Source: a virus. From it: 45,245 nucleotides of DNA. The notes beneath the pieces were generated by a model. The model was not told the origin of the DNA, searched no databases, and saw only the letters and a list, made by a program, of their open reading frames with translations. Location of the stretch: positions 1-45,245 of the IMG/VR virus record IMGVR_UViG_3300032046_004340, one strand, 5' to 3'. The position numbers and the translations under genes are program-made. This document shows, in pieces, positions 1-7,300 of the stretch (positions within the stretch are counted from its first letter, which is position 1; the number at the start of each line of letters is the position of its first letter).

Positions 1-126
1 CAATATAAAAAGTTAAGGAAGGAGTTTTTAGATTTTAAAGATTTAGTTATAGAATGGAAAAGGCAGGATTATATAGAAATTGATAAATTAAATAAAGAGC
101 TTTTAAAAGTTTTAGAGGAAAAATGA
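1..126 (+). CDS. hypothetical coiled-coil protein, 3' part (repeated copy of the gene at 45053)
   Basis: This is the last 41 codons of the small gene that starts at 45053, read in frame from base 1 to TGA at 124-126. It is not a second gene: it exists here only because the circle was opened inside it. The tail is lysine/glutamate rich and ends in KELLKVLEEK, an ending that recurs in the gene at 678. Confidence 0.85.
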   Translation, partial: QYKKLRKEFLDFKDLVIEWKRQDYIEIDKLNKELLKVLEEK

Positions 127-127
127 A
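1..127. repeat. terminal direct repeat, left copy (circular closure)
   Basis: Bases 1-127 are identical to 45119-45245. An exact 127-base end-to-end identity is the usual footprint of a circular contig closed on the largest assembler k-mer, so the unique unit is about 45,118 bases. A true short terminal repeat is possible but less likely, because the repeat cuts through a coding gene. Confidence 0.93.
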
Positions 128-422
128 AAAAGAAAAAGAATTGGAGAAAGAAATTGATAAAATTAAAGATGAAGAGAATATTAAATGGGAGAAATCAAAA
201 AAATGTGATGAATATTTATGGCACGAAAGTTCAGTTGATAATATGATTAAACAAGGCATCTCTCTCGGCAGACAAACCTTAAAAGATGAATTAAAATGGC
301 TGAAAACTATCCAAGAGAATTTATTATTAGGCAAACGAAAAAAAGGGCAACATAAATTTAATAAAATATCAGTTCAGGAAAGAATAAAGAAAATTCAGCA
401 AGAGATAAAAAATGAAAACTGA
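123..422 (+). CDS. hypothetical charged helical protein, 99 aa
   Basis: Not recognised. The start ATG overlaps the previous stop as ATGA, with GAGG at 114-117 as ribosome binding site. The product is very rich in Lys and Glu, begins MKKEKELEKEIDKIKDEE, and is probably mostly alpha-helical with coiled-coil character at the N-terminus (residues 1-25) and C-terminus (residues 75-99). It belongs to the chain of small overlapping genes that crosses the contig junction, a typical early or accessory virus region. No catalytic motif is visible. Confidence 0.7.
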   Translation: MKKEKELEKEIDKIKDEENIKWEKSKKCDEYLWHESSVDNMIKQGISLGRQTLKDELKWLKTIQENLLLGKRKKGQHKFNKISVQERIKKIQQEIKNEN

Positions 423-681
423 AAAAGAAATTGAACTAAAATTAAAAGAAGGAAAAGCAAGAAGAATATTAAGAGATGACAAGTTAAGTGAAAAAGAAAT
501 AAGCTGGGAAGTTCCTTATGATTTAATAGAAAATATAAATCAAAAAAATCATTTTCAAACATTTATTAGTTTAGGGAGATGGAGAAATACTAATGAGAAG
601 TTTATACTAATCTCTAAAGAAGGAGTTTTAATTTATTTGGAAAAAGAAGTTGTTAAAAAACTATGGGAGAGTTTAAAATGA
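412..681 (+). CDS. hypothetical protein with MKTEKE leader, 89 aa
   Basis: Not recognised. It overlaps the preceding gene by 11 bases. The first residues MKTEKEI match the openings of the genes at 678, 1061 and 44667, so the 5' end seems to be a shared module. The middle (TFISLGRWRNTNEKFILISKE) looks like beta strands of a small globular domain. No known catalytic or metal-binding motif is seen. Confidence 0.68.
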   Translation: MKTEKEIELKLKEGKARRILRDDKLSEKEISWEVPYDLIENINQKNHFQTFISLGRWRNTNEKFILISKEGVLIYLEKEVVKKLWESLK

Positions 682-935
682 AAACTGAAAAAGATATAAT
701 TGAAGAAATAATAAAAGAATGTTTAAGACAATCGTTTAGTGGAAAATCTTATGAAGAAGTTGTTAAAGAAGCATTAGAGAAAGCCCTTCAATCAGAAAGA
801 GCAAGAATAAAAGAGAAGATTGAAGAAAAAGTTTATAAGTTTTTTGCTGAACACAAATTTAAATATTTTGTATTAAGTGCAAGTGAAAGAGAAACAATAA
901 TGAAAGAGCTTTTAAAAGTTTTAGAGGAAATATGA
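678..935 (+). CDS. hypothetical helical protein, 85 aa
   Basis: The start at 678 is chosen because it forms an ATGA overlap with the previous stop; an in-frame ATG at 663 would add five residues. The first 30 bases are identical to those of the gene at 1061. The last residues (KELLKVLEEI) repeat the ending of the gene at 45053. The product is predicted to be almost entirely helical (Glu/Lys/Arg rich). Function unknown. Confidence 0.68.
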   Translation: MKTEKDIIEEIIKECLRQSFSGKSYEEVVKEALEKALQSERARIKEKIEEKVYKFFAEHKFKYFVLSASERETIMKELLKVLEEI

Positions 936-1051
936 GCTTATGTGGAATTTGTTATAGTAAAGTAGAAGATGGAGAACCTTATGACGAAAAGCATTTATCT
1001 TATGATGGATGTGAAAATGATAATGAAGTTTTTGAATATACTCATAGATAA
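932..1051 (+). CDS. tiny CxxC protein, 39 aa
   Basis: A short gene starting in an ATGA overlap (932-935) and ending at TAA 1049-1051. It begins MSLCGICYSKVEDGEP, with one CxxC pair near the N-terminus and a third Cys at residue 27. It is acidic and could bind a metal or act as a small adaptor. The overlap at its 5' end and the GGAG site of the next gene immediately after its stop support it being real. Confidence 0.55.
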   Translation: MSLCGICYSKVEDGEPYDEKHLSYDGCENDNEVFEYTHR

Positions 1052-1060
1052 GGAGAAAAA

Positions 1061-1171
1061 ATGAAAACTGAAAAAGATATAATTGAAGAAAAATGTTTGT
1101 TGTTATATATTTTAATGAATAATCAATATAAAGATTGGCAATTTAAAGCTATAAAGGAGATTTTAATATGA
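1061..1171 (+). CDS. small hypothetical protein, 36 aa
   Basis: It starts after AGGAGAAAAA, a good ribosome binding site, and ends in an ATGA overlap with the next gene. Its first 30 bases are identical to 678-707 (protein MKTEKDIIEE), after which the two genes diverge completely. It may be a functional small protein or the truncated remains of a duplicated gene. Confidence 0.5.
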   Translation: MKTEKDIIEEKCLLLYILMNNQYKDWQFKAIKEILI

Positions 1172-1296
1172 AAAAGAAATATAAAGAATTTGCAGATAAG
1201 TTTGAACACATTTGTGAAGAATATGCAACAGAGGATTTTAATGTAGATGAGATAGTTGCAGTTTGTAAAGAAGTTGCTCAAAATTATGGAGAATAA
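1168..1296 (+). CDS. small hypothetical protein, 42 aa
   Basis: Starts in an ATGA overlap and ends at TAA 1294-1296. It opens MKKKYKEFADKFEHICEEYA; the rest is acidic and probably helical. Not recognised. It is followed directly by a noncoding copy of the repeated junction element (1298-1326) that leads into the nuclease gene at 1323. Confidence 0.5.
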   Translation: MKKKYKEFADKFEHICEEYATEDFNVDEIVAVCKEVAQNYGE

Positions 1297-1297
1297 G

Positions 1298-1326
1298 AAC
1301 TTTTAAAAGTTTTAGAGGAAAAATGA
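1298..1326 (+). repeat. repeated gene-junction element, noncoding copy
   Basis: The string CTTTTAAAAGTTTTAGAGGA followed by A-rich sequence and ATGA occurs at 100-126 (and its contig-end copy), at 909-935 with one change near the end, and here. At the first two places it encodes the ending LLKVLEE; here it lies after the upstream stop. It contains a GAGG ribosome binding site and the TATA-like CTTTTAAAA also seen at 41988 and 42623. Confidence 0.7.
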
Positions 1327-1661
1327 AAAAAGGATATTTAGCTGAAAGAGAAAGACAAATACAATTAGAAAAAGAAGGATGGCATGTCACAAGGAATTCA
1401 GGCAGCATAGGCGCATCTGACTTGATCGCAGTGAGATCAGCCACAGAAACTCTATTCGATGTAAGATACGAGCAAGTCAAATCAACCAAAGACAAAACTT
1501 TTTATTTTGACAAAAGAACAAAAGACGAGATTAGAAGACTTTTTTATATGCAGACAAGATTAAGAATACCTTGCTATCTTTCAATCAAATTCAAAAGGAG
1601 AGGATGGCTAATAATAAACATCAATGATTTAAATGATTTCAAGCCAATAAAATGGAAATAA
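1323..1661 (+). CDS. Hjc-like PD-(D/E)XK endonuclease
   Basis: Probable Holliday junction resolvase-type nuclease, 112 aa, close to the length of archaeal Hjc. The motifs appear in the expected order: the early glutamate in GYLAERERQ, RNSGSIGASDLIAV with the catalytic Asp at residue 33, and EQVKST, where Gln-x-Lys replaces the usual Glu-x-Lys, a tolerated variant. Family knowledge says such enzymes resolve four-way DNA junctions during recombination-dependent replication or before packaging. It sits at the end of the small-gene region with its own GAGG site. A related restriction-type endonuclease of the same fold is the alternative. Confidence 0.75.
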   Translation: MKKGYLAERERQIQLEKEGWHVTRNSGSIGASDLIAVRSATETLFDVRYEQVKSTKDKTFYFDKRTKDEIRRLFYMQTRLRIPCYLSIKFKRRGWLIININDLNDFKPIKWK

Positions 1662-1936
1662 TAACAAATGCAGCAATAGTAAGAGACATGGAAAATATAG
1701 AGATATTTCCAATCAAGATCACTGAGAAAAACTTCATAAAAGTCAGGAAAAGACTTGAATTCGTGAAATTCCAGATAATTTGTATATTCAAACAAATGAA
1801 GGATCAAGGTGAAATAAAAAGTATCTGGAGACCAAAGAACAAGAAAATCCAGGACAAACTAGACAAACTAGTGAAAACAAAAAGAATAATTGATAATTCT
1901 ATATCAAAAATAAAGGAATTCTATAAAAACAAATAG
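1652..1936 (+). CDS. hypothetical basic protein, 94 aa
   Basis: Not recognised. It overlaps the 3' end of the nuclease gene by 10 bases, so it is probably co-transcribed with it. The product is Lys/Ile rich: the first half looks like beta strands and the second half (about residues 50-94) is a basic helix. It might bind nucleic acid, but nothing in the sequence proves it. It is the last gene before a promoter region. Confidence 0.62.
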   Translation: MEIITNAAIVRDMENIEIFPIKITEKNFIKVRKRLEFVKFQIICIFKQMKDQGEIKSIWRPKNKKIQDKLDKLVKTKRIIDNSISKIKEFYKNK

Positions 1937-1953
1937 ATAGTTTACATCGAAAA

Positions 1954-1978
1954 GTTTATATACTAATTGGTATATACT
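1954..1978 (+). promoter_or_regulatory. archaeal promoter with inverted repeat over the TATA box
   Basis: The TATA box TTTATATA lies at 1955-1962, preceded by a purine-rich BRE-like stretch (CGAAAAG). The inverted repeat TATATAC / GTATATA (1957-1963 and 1970-1976, 6-base spacer) overlaps the box. Transcription would start near 1985, leaving a leader with GGAGG before the ATG at 2027. The repeat is placed to act as a repressor operator. Confidence 0.65.
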
Positions 1979-2026
1979 ATTTCATGGCATTACATTCTAT
2001 TCTTAACAAAAAGAGAAGGAGGATTG

Positions 2027-2233
2027 ATGCAGTACAAATTGCGTCCGATTGTCAGGTCAAATTCTAGGATCACACTCGGCCTGACTGTCCCGGATGATGT
2101 GGCGATTTTTTTCAAAGGATGCTTTTTCACAGTCGAAAAATCTGGCACATGCATAATCTTCGCATCTGGAACATCAATTATTCCAACACAAAAAGAGGTA
2201 GAAACTTATGACTTTTCTGATTGCAGAATATGA
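2027..2233 (+). CDS. small AbrB/SpoVT-like regulator candidate, 68 aa
   Basis: The start at 2027 is set by the strong GGAGG at 2019-2023; a longer frame from 1967 would begin inside the promoter. The 68-residue product reads as short beta strands with glycines: PIVRSNSRITLGLTVPDDVA, then FFKGCFFTVEKSG. This resembles the swapped-hairpin AbrB fold (sequence R-x-V-x-S-x-S-R-I-T-L-x-x-P). If so it could bind the inverted repeat just upstream and regulate itself. The similarity is weak and no alignment could be run. Confidence 0.45.
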   Translation: MQYKLRPIVRSNSRITLGLTVPDDVAIFFKGCFFTVEKSGTCIIFASGTSIIPTQKEVETYDFSDCRI

Positions 2234-2466
2234 CAGAACTTAAAACTTTAAAAGAATTAATTAATCATTGGAATTGTAATAGAGATTGTAGTGCTGTATC
2301 TGATTTTATAGAATATGAATTAAAACAAGAAGCAATTAAATGGATAAAATATTTTAAACAAATAGAATCTTTACTCTTAATGCACCAAGAAGAAATAGAA
2401 AAACAAAATAAGATAGTTGGTTGGATTAAACATTTCTTCAATATAACAGAAGAGGATTTGATTTAG
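2230..2466 (+). CDS. hypothetical protein, 78 aa
   Basis: The start at 2230 (MTELKTLKELINHW) is chosen because it forms an ATGA overlap with the preceding gene. The product is predicted to be helical, with Trp and His scattered along it and an acidic end (NITEEDLI). No domain is recognised. It sits between the regulator candidate and the first glycosyltransferase. Confidence 0.62.
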   Translation: MTELKTLKELINHWNCNRDCSAVSDFIEYELKQEAIKWIKYFKQIESLLLMHQEEIEKQNKIVGWIKHFFNITEEDLI

Positions 2467-2475
2467 AGGTGAAAA

Positions 2476-3702
2476 ATGAGAATTACAATACTTTCTGACT
2501 CGCCATTTATTCCAACAGGATATCGCAATCAGGCTGTACAACTTGCAAAATATCTCAAAAAAAAAGGGCATGAAATCCACTATCTTGCAAATGCATTTTC
2601 TGGAATTACAATAGATTATGCCAAATTATTTGATGGTACAGAACTGGATTTTAAGATTTATGGAGAATTAGTGCATTCATACTTCCAAGGAACAATGAGC
2701 CAGCATTTGAAAGAGACAAATTCTGAAAGATTTTTTATTTTGCTTGATACATTCATGTTATTTCCATGGCTATTGAACATAGATTTCAACCCAGCAAAAA
2801 GTCTATTTTGGTTCCCATCAGACGGCGGCGGAGGAATGCCAAGGGGATGTGAGCAAATACTCAAGAAGATAGATAAGCCAATTGCGATGAGTAGATTCGC
2901 ACAGAAGCAAGTAAAAGATTATTATGGGATTGATGTGATATATATCCCGCATGGAACTGAACCAGATAAATTCTATAAATTAACTGAAGAAGAAAGAAAC
3001 AAATTAAGAGAAAAATGGGGATTTAAAGATAAGTTCGTGATAGGAGTAGTGGCCAGAAATCAACCCAGAAAAAATCTCGACAGGACAATCAAAGTGATGA
3101 GTTTATTGAAAGAGAAGATACCGAATGCCATCCTATTTTTGCATATGGATCCAAATGATCCAGCAGGGCAGATGTTTTATATGCCAAATTTGATACAAAA
3201 ATACAATTGCGAAAACAGAGTGATTTTCTCAGGCATGCAGGCACACAAAGGATTCGAATGGAGCAGAATGAATGAAATATACAATCTGATGGATATTTTC
3301 TTATTGACAACAAGCGGAGAAGGATTTGGCATACCGATTATAGAAGCAATGAGTTGCGAAGTGCCGATTTTGGCAACAGATTACACCACCACACAGGAAT
3401 TAATAAAGGACAATGAATGCGGACTGGGCATAAAATTATCAGGTACCGAAGAAATAGACTTATTCAAATTAGACTCAAAAGAATATGATAATAAACAAAT
3501 AAATGGAACAATCACTGGAAGCTGGGAAGTAGAAAGGGGATTCTGCTCGATTGAAGATGCAGTCGAAAAGATAAAATTCCTGTATGACAATCCAGAAATA
3601 AGAAAGAAAATGGGATCAAACGGAAGAAAGGCAGTCTTATCAAAGTATGATTTTGAGAATATAATAGGACCTGCTTTGGAGAGGGAAATATGCAATTCAT
3701 AA
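2476..3702 (+). CDS. glycosyltransferase, GT-B fold, GT4-like
   Basis: A 408-residue sugar transferase. The N-terminal acceptor domain opens MRITILSDSPFIPTGYRNQA, typical of GT4-like enzymes with a glycine-containing loop (PTGY). The C-terminal nucleotide-sugar domain has the KNLDRTIKVM region and the EX7E signature, Glu282 to Glu290 in GEGFGIPIIEAM. The family moves a sugar from an NDP-sugar to a glycan or lipid carrier with retention of configuration; donor and acceptor cannot be read here. It begins the carbohydrate island behind GAGGTG and overlaps the next gene by 13 bases. No transmembrane segment is seen, so it should act at the cytoplasmic face. Confidence 0.9.
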   Translation: MRITILSDSPFIPTGYRNQAVQLAKYLKKKGHEIHYLANAFSGITIDYAKLFDGTELDFKIYGELVHSYFQGTMSQHLKETNSERFFILLDTFMLFPWLLNIDFNPAKSLFWFPSDGGGGMPRGCEQILKKIDKPIAMSRFAQKQVKDYYGIDVIYIPHGTEPDKFYKLTEEERNKLREKWGFKDKFVIGVVARNQPRKNLDRTIKVMSLLKEKIPNAILFLHMDPNDPAGQMFYMPNLIQKYNCENRVIFSGMQAHKGFEWSRMNEIYNLMDIFLLTTSGEGFGIPIIEAMSCEVPILATDYTTTQELIKDNECGLGIKLSGTEEIDLFKLDSKEYDNKQINGTITGSWEVERGFCSIEDAVEKIKFLYDNPEIRKKMGSNGRKAVLSKYDFENIIGPALEREICNS

Positions 3703-4562
3703 TAACAGGAAATAGAGGATTGATAGGAAGTCACTTAAAGGAAAGACTGGAGAAAGAAGGACACAGATGCATTGCCACAATAGACAAAAGAGAAGGACAG
3801 GATATTAACTATTTGGCTTATGCAGAACCTGTCGAAGCAGACATAATGTTCCATTTCGGAGCCCAATGCAAGATAAACCAGGCAATCAAGAATCCTATAG
3901 TCCAGCATCTTAACAATGTTGATGGGACATTCAATGTCATGGAATTCTGCAGAAAAAACAACATTCCAAAAATAGTCTATGCAAGCTCCAGCAGAGTATT
4001 AAGCAAAGAGAGAAATCCCTATGTTGCAGGGAAATTATATGGGGAAGAACTTTGCAAGGCTTACCATGAATGCTATGGAATAAACTACATAATCATAAGG
4101 CCAAGCACAGTGTACGGACCATGCTATGATGAAACTGGAAGAGCATTGCACAATTTCATAGTCAACGCATTGAAAGGAGACAATTTAATTATATATGGGG
4201 ACAAAAATAAGACTTTGGATTTCACTTACATAGACGACTTTATAGATGGAATCATGTTAAGCATGAAGAAATGGAATGAAGATTATAATATATCTGGAGA
4301 GGAACGCAAACTCATAGATGTGGCTATAAATATCATAGACAAAACGAACAGCAAGAGCAAAATAATATTGTTGCCGCCAGAAATAGCACAGCCACAACAA
4401 GTAAAAGTAGACACATCAAAATTACGAAAAATGGGATTCAAGCCAAAAATAGGAATTGAGGAAGGAATAGACCGAATGGTTAAATGGTATCAAGAGCATC
4501 CTGCAGCATGGAAATATTATGAAGGAAGTCAAGGGAGGATTTTTCATGGAAACCTTATCTAA
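3690..4562 (+). CDS. NAD-dependent sugar epimerase/dehydratase (extended SDR)
   Basis: A 290-residue extended short-chain dehydrogenase. The Rossmann motif is ITGNRGLIGSHL (residues 5-16, GxxGxxG). The active site shows Ser99-101 (ASSSRV) and Tyr111-x3-Lys115 (YVAGK), followed by the RPSTVYGP substrate-side motif. Members of this family act on nucleotide sugars, for example as UDP-glucose 4-epimerase or as dehydratases, using tightly bound NAD. It is short for the family (about 310-340 aa) but has all core motifs. It is translationally coupled to the GT4 gene upstream and the fused GT2 gene downstream, which fits supply of an activated sugar. Confidence 0.88.
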   Translation: MQFIITGNRGLIGSHLKERLEKEGHRCIATIDKREGQDINYLAYAEPVEADIMFHFGAQCKINQAIKNPIVQHLNNVDGTFNVMEFCRKNNIPKIVYASSSRVLSKERNPYVAGKLYGEELCKAYHECYGINYIIIRPSTVYGPCYDETGRALHNFIVNALKGDNLIIYGDKNKTLDFTYIDDFIDGIMLSMKKWNEDYNISGEERKLIDVAINIIDKTNSKSKIILLPPEIAQPQQVKVDTSKLRKMGFKPKIGIEEGIDRMVKWYQEHPAAWKYYEGSQGRIFHGNLI

Positions 4563-5793
4563 ACTCGTATGCGTTGTGATGGGACAGAATTGTGATAAAT
4601 TCATAAAGATGTGTATACAAAGTATACACAATGCAGATGCAATAATCTATCTAGACGGAGGAAGCAAAGATAAAACTCTAGAAATAATCAAGGAATTCGG
4701 GAATGTACTGATCTTAGAGAATAAATGGGACAAGACCGACAAGGTCATGAATGGAAAGCAAAGAAATTTTTATTTAAATTATTTAAAAAATAACTTTCAA
4801 GGATGGTGGGCATTAGTTTTGGATGCAGATGAAATTGTGGAAAATTTAGACAAAGTCAAGGAATTCATCAATCAATCTCAAAATGAAGATTTTGGGGCAT
4901 TGTGCGTCAAAATGAGACACTTTATAGGTTCGCTTGGTTGGGAAGATGCTTCAAGAGAAACTCATTATGTCCCAAACAGATTATTCAGAATAGACAAAGC
5001 AATAGATTACCCACTACATTCTCACCCTATTCTGAATACAGAAGGAATAGTAACTACAACAGAATGTACAACCATATTTCATTTGGGGCACTTGCCTATA
5101 GAATATATGATTTATATAGTAAACAGATCAAAGCAGCACAAAGAAGATTCAATAATTCATGATAGACAATTCCTTGACTGGTGGCAGAATGCACATCTAT
5201 TTGGAAAATATCCAACTAAAGAAATAAATCCCAGAGAAGTGCCTAAATTAATTTATGAAGGATTAGGAATAGATTTTGATGAGATATATTCTAGTCAAGA
5301 ACAAATAGAATTCAAACATCATCTAATGGTAAAAAGTTGGAATGATTATTTTAAGCCAAAAAGCGTATTAGACTTAGGATGCGGAAGAGGATGTTATCTC
5401 TATTATTGGAACTGGTTTGTGGAAGAGGCAATCGGATTGGAAATAAACAAATGGGCAATCAAGAATGCATTCGTGCCTAATATAAAAGAAGGAGATATCG
5501 CTCATGGATTTATACTTCCATTCACGCCAGAACTCACAACATGCATAGATGTGCTTGAGCATTTGAATGATAAAGATTTGAATTTGGCACTATCCAATCT
5601 CGCGCAATTGGAAGGAAAATTCATATTCTCGATTCCATTTATCGGGGATCCAAATCTTCAGGCAGACAAAACTCATAAACAATTCAAGACAAAAGAGGAA
5701 TGGATCAAATTAATAGAAAGCCATGGAATAAAGATTAAAGAAACGCCAAAAGACTGGTTATTTCATGAACAAATAATTATAGGAGAAAAATGA
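4546..5793 (+). CDS. bifunctional GT2 glycosyltransferase - SAM methyltransferase
   Basis: The start at 4546 is set by GGGAGG at 4534-4539; an ATG at 4519 would put this site inside the gene. The 415-residue product has two domains. Residues 1-200 form a GT-A glycosyltransferase (LVCVVMGQN opening, YLDGGSKDKT, and DAD at 93-95 as the metal/NDP-sugar motif). Residues 260-415 form a class I methyltransferase, with the SAM-binding motif VLDLGCGRG at 274-282 and CIDVLEHL as the acidic/post-I region. Such a fusion suggests that a sugar is added and then methylated, or that a methyl cap ends a chain. Similar GT2-methyltransferase fusions occur in cell-surface glycan clusters. Confidence 0.85.
   Translation: METLSKLVCVVMGQNCDKFIKMCIQSIHNADAIIYLDGGSKDKTLEIIKEFGNVLILENKWDKTDKVMNGKQRNFYLNYLKNNFQGWWALVLDADEIVENLDKVKEFINQSQNEDFGALCVKMRHFIGSLGWEDASRETHYVPNRLFRIDKAIDYPLHSHPILNTEGIVTTTECTTIFHLGHLPIEYMIYIVNRSKQHKEDSIIHDRQFLDWWQNAHLFGKYPTKEINPREVPKLIYEGLGIDFDEIYSSQEQIEFKHHLMVKSWNDYFKPKSVLDLGCGRGCYLYYWNWFVEEAIGLEINKWAIKNAFVPNIKEGDIAHGFILPFTPELTTCIDVLEHLNDKDLNLALSNLAQLEGKFIFSIPFIGDPNLQADKTHKQFKTKEEWIKLIESHGIKIKETPKDWLFHEQIIIGEK
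4610..4630. repeat. perfect 9-bp inverted repeat inside a coding region
   Basis: TGTGTATAC, three bases, then GTATACACA. It lies in codons 22-29 of the fused glycosyltransferase gene. It looks like an operator or a short RNA hairpin, but it is in coding sequence and a role is not established. Confidence 0.6.
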
Positions 5794-6206
5794 AAAGAAA
5801 ATACATGCCAACAATCGCCCAACTGATTGACAGGCTTTGCATAGTAACCCTCAAATCAATCAAGATTCCTGAAAACAAGAAGGAATATGAGAAAGAAGCA
5901 AAGGACATAATGCATGATATAAACATAACAATTCCAAAAGGAATGGGAGATATGGGCCAACTAATCAGGGCAATCCAAGTGAATGCAATAGCAAATGAGA
6001 CGATTTGGACAAATGAAAGCAAAGCCAGGACAGGAGGAAGCGAGCAAGACAAATTATTAAAATTTACTCATTCAGTAAATGGAGTCAGAAACGCAGCAAT
6101 GAATGTAATTAGTCAATTAATTGGAGAAAGAAAAGATTTGAAACTCGATTGTCTAGCAGCAGAATTGTGTAAAGAGAAAGGATACGATTTTTCAAGTATA
6201 TTTTAA
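5790..6206 (+). CDS. hypothetical helical protein, possibly DUF4254-like
   Basis: A 138-residue protein coupled to the preceding gene by an ATGA overlap. It contains PTIAQLIDRLCIVTLKSI and ANETIWTNESKAR. These recall the LIDRLSIVNLK and LWxxEDxAR patterns I associate with DUF4254-type proteins found in surface-glycan clusters. The match is from memory and weak. Predicted to be all-helical, no catalytic motif. Its place in the middle of the island suggests a role in the same pathway or in protein-protein contact between its enzymes. Confidence 0.5.
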   Translation: MKRKYMPTIAQLIDRLCIVTLKSIKIPENKKEYEKEAKDIMHDINITIPKGMGDMGQLIRAIQVNAIANETIWTNESKARTGGSEQDKLLKFTHSVNGVRNAAMNVISQLIGERKDLKLDCLAAELCKEKGYDFSSIF

Positions 6207-6207
6207 A

Positions 6208-6402
6208 ATGGAAAAAGGAATATATAAGCATTCAAAAGAAGCAATAGAAAAGATGAAAAGGAATCATGCAGATTTTTCTGGAGAAAAGAATCCAAGATAT
6301 AAAGGAGAAAGAGTAAGTAAATCAGGATTACATATTTTTAATTGCGTATTCAAAGAAAAACAATCTAAACTAAACTCGGATGGCAAATTACCCCAACCTT
6401 AA
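6208..6402 (+). CDS. small NUMOD3-like protein, possible nuclease remnant
   Basis: A 64-residue gene one base after the previous stop. The N-terminal half (HSKEAIEKMKRNHADFSGEK, then NPRYKG) matches the NUMOD3 DNA-binding repeat that precedes HNH or GIY-YIG domains in homing endonucleases. The remainder has no catalytic residues. An HNH gene follows immediately in another frame (6405), so this may be half of a split homing endonuclease or a separate DNA-binding piece. Confidence 0.5.
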   Translation: MEKGIYKHSKEAIEKMKRNHADFSGEKNPRYKGERVSKSGLHIFNCVFKEKQSKLNSDGKLPQP

Positions 6403-6404
6403 AA

Positions 6405-6647
6405 ATGGTTAAGACAGCAGAAGCAATAGCAAAACAAATGAAAGATAAAGTCTGTTATTGTTGTGGAAGAACAAAGGAAATAACTATCCATCATTTAAGA
6501 GATATTCATATAAAAACAAAAAGTGGTAAAGGAATGTTTAATGGTTATATTTTATTATGTAGAGATTGTCATGATTTTGTTGAAGAAATAAATAATAAAC
6601 ATAAGTCATATCTTAAAAAACTAATAAAGGAGGTGGAAAATGAATGA
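6405..6647 (+). CDS. HNH endonuclease, small
   Basis: An 80-residue HNH nuclease. A zinc pair (CYCCGRT) is followed by ITIHHLRDI, which supplies the first His pair, then the central Asn (NGYILL), and CRDCHDFVE, which supplies the second Cys pair and last His. The size and spacing fit free-standing HNH proteins. Placed inside the sugar operon and next to a NUMOD3-like gene, it looks like a selfish homing-type insertion rather than a pathway member. Host-style DNA processing is the alternative. Confidence 0.72.
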   Translation: MVKTAEAIAKQMKDKVCYCCGRTKEITIHHLRDIHIKTKSGKGMFNGYILLCRDCHDFVEEINNKHKSYLKKLIKEVENE

Positions 6648-7299
6648 ACAAGACTTAATCAATTTTGAAAAGGACATAGCACAAAACTATTCAGAAGCAA
6701 AAATAAGAGGACCTGTTCACCTTTCAGGTGGAAACGAAGGACAATTAATTCAAATATTTGAAAAAATAAAAAAAGAAGATTGGGTATTTTCAACTCATAG
6801 GAATCATTATCATGCATTGCTTAAATCGAATGATCCTAAATGGCTTAAAGAACAAATATTCCTTAAAAGGAGTAGCCATATAAATTCAAGAAAACATAAA
6901 TTTTTTACAAGTGCAATAGTAGGGGGAATATGCCCAATAGCCTTGGGAGTTGCTCTGGCTATAAAAAGAAATTGGGATAATAACATTAGATGTATAGATT
7001 TATCTTATATGAATTTAAAGAAAAAAATAATTGGAAAATGTATGGATATGCCTCATGTATGGTGTTTTGTAGGAGATATGGCAAGTGAGATGGGGATATT
7101 CCATGAATGCCTGAAATATGCAAGAGGACATAAATTACCAATCACTTATATAATAGAAGATAATGGATTTGGAGTTTATACTCCGACAAGCAAAGTATGG
7201 AAAGAAAGAACATTATTTCACGATCTAAAGAACCTGGATGGATATTTTTATAAGAGAATCTATCCTCATTATGGAATCGGGAAGTGGATATTATTTTAA
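6640..7299 (+). CDS. thiamine-diphosphate enzyme, E1 alpha-like (PP domain)
   Basis: A 219-residue protein resembling the alpha subunit of 2-oxo acid dehydrogenases or the PP half of transketolase. It has the HLSGGNEGQL and STHRNHYHAL substrate-channel regions. The ThDP/metal motif starts at Gly145-Asp146 (GDMASEMGIFHE) and ends with Asn175 (IIEDN), the GD-x28-N pattern. Family knowledge: this domain binds the diphosphate, and a partner supplies the catalytic Glu. The partner is the gene at 8164. It is shorter than a usual E1 alpha (about 330 aa). Residues 112-137 are an unusual insert between the substrate loop and the ThDP motif. GGAGG precedes the start. Confidence 0.8.
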   Translation: MNEQDLINFEKDIAQNYSEAKIRGPVHLSGGNEGQLIQIFEKIKKEDWVFSTHRNHYHALLKSNDPKWLKEQIFLKRSSHINSRKHKFFTSAIVGGICPIALGVALAIKRNWDNNIRCIDLSYMNLKKKIIGKCMDMPHVWCFVGDMASEMGIFHECLKYARGHKLPITYIIEDNGFGVYTPTSKVWKERTLFHDLKNLDGYFYKRIYPHYGIGKWILF

Positions 7300-7300
7300 A

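Noticed and set aside
1957-1976. Fifth late promoter at the AbrB-like gene
   Set aside because: GGTATATACT is present but no TATA box lies 11-12 bases downstream; the box is upstream, so the layout is different.
6208-6647. Insertion sequence or transposon
   Set aside because: No transposase, no terminal inverted repeats or target duplications; the genes fit a homing-type nuclease.
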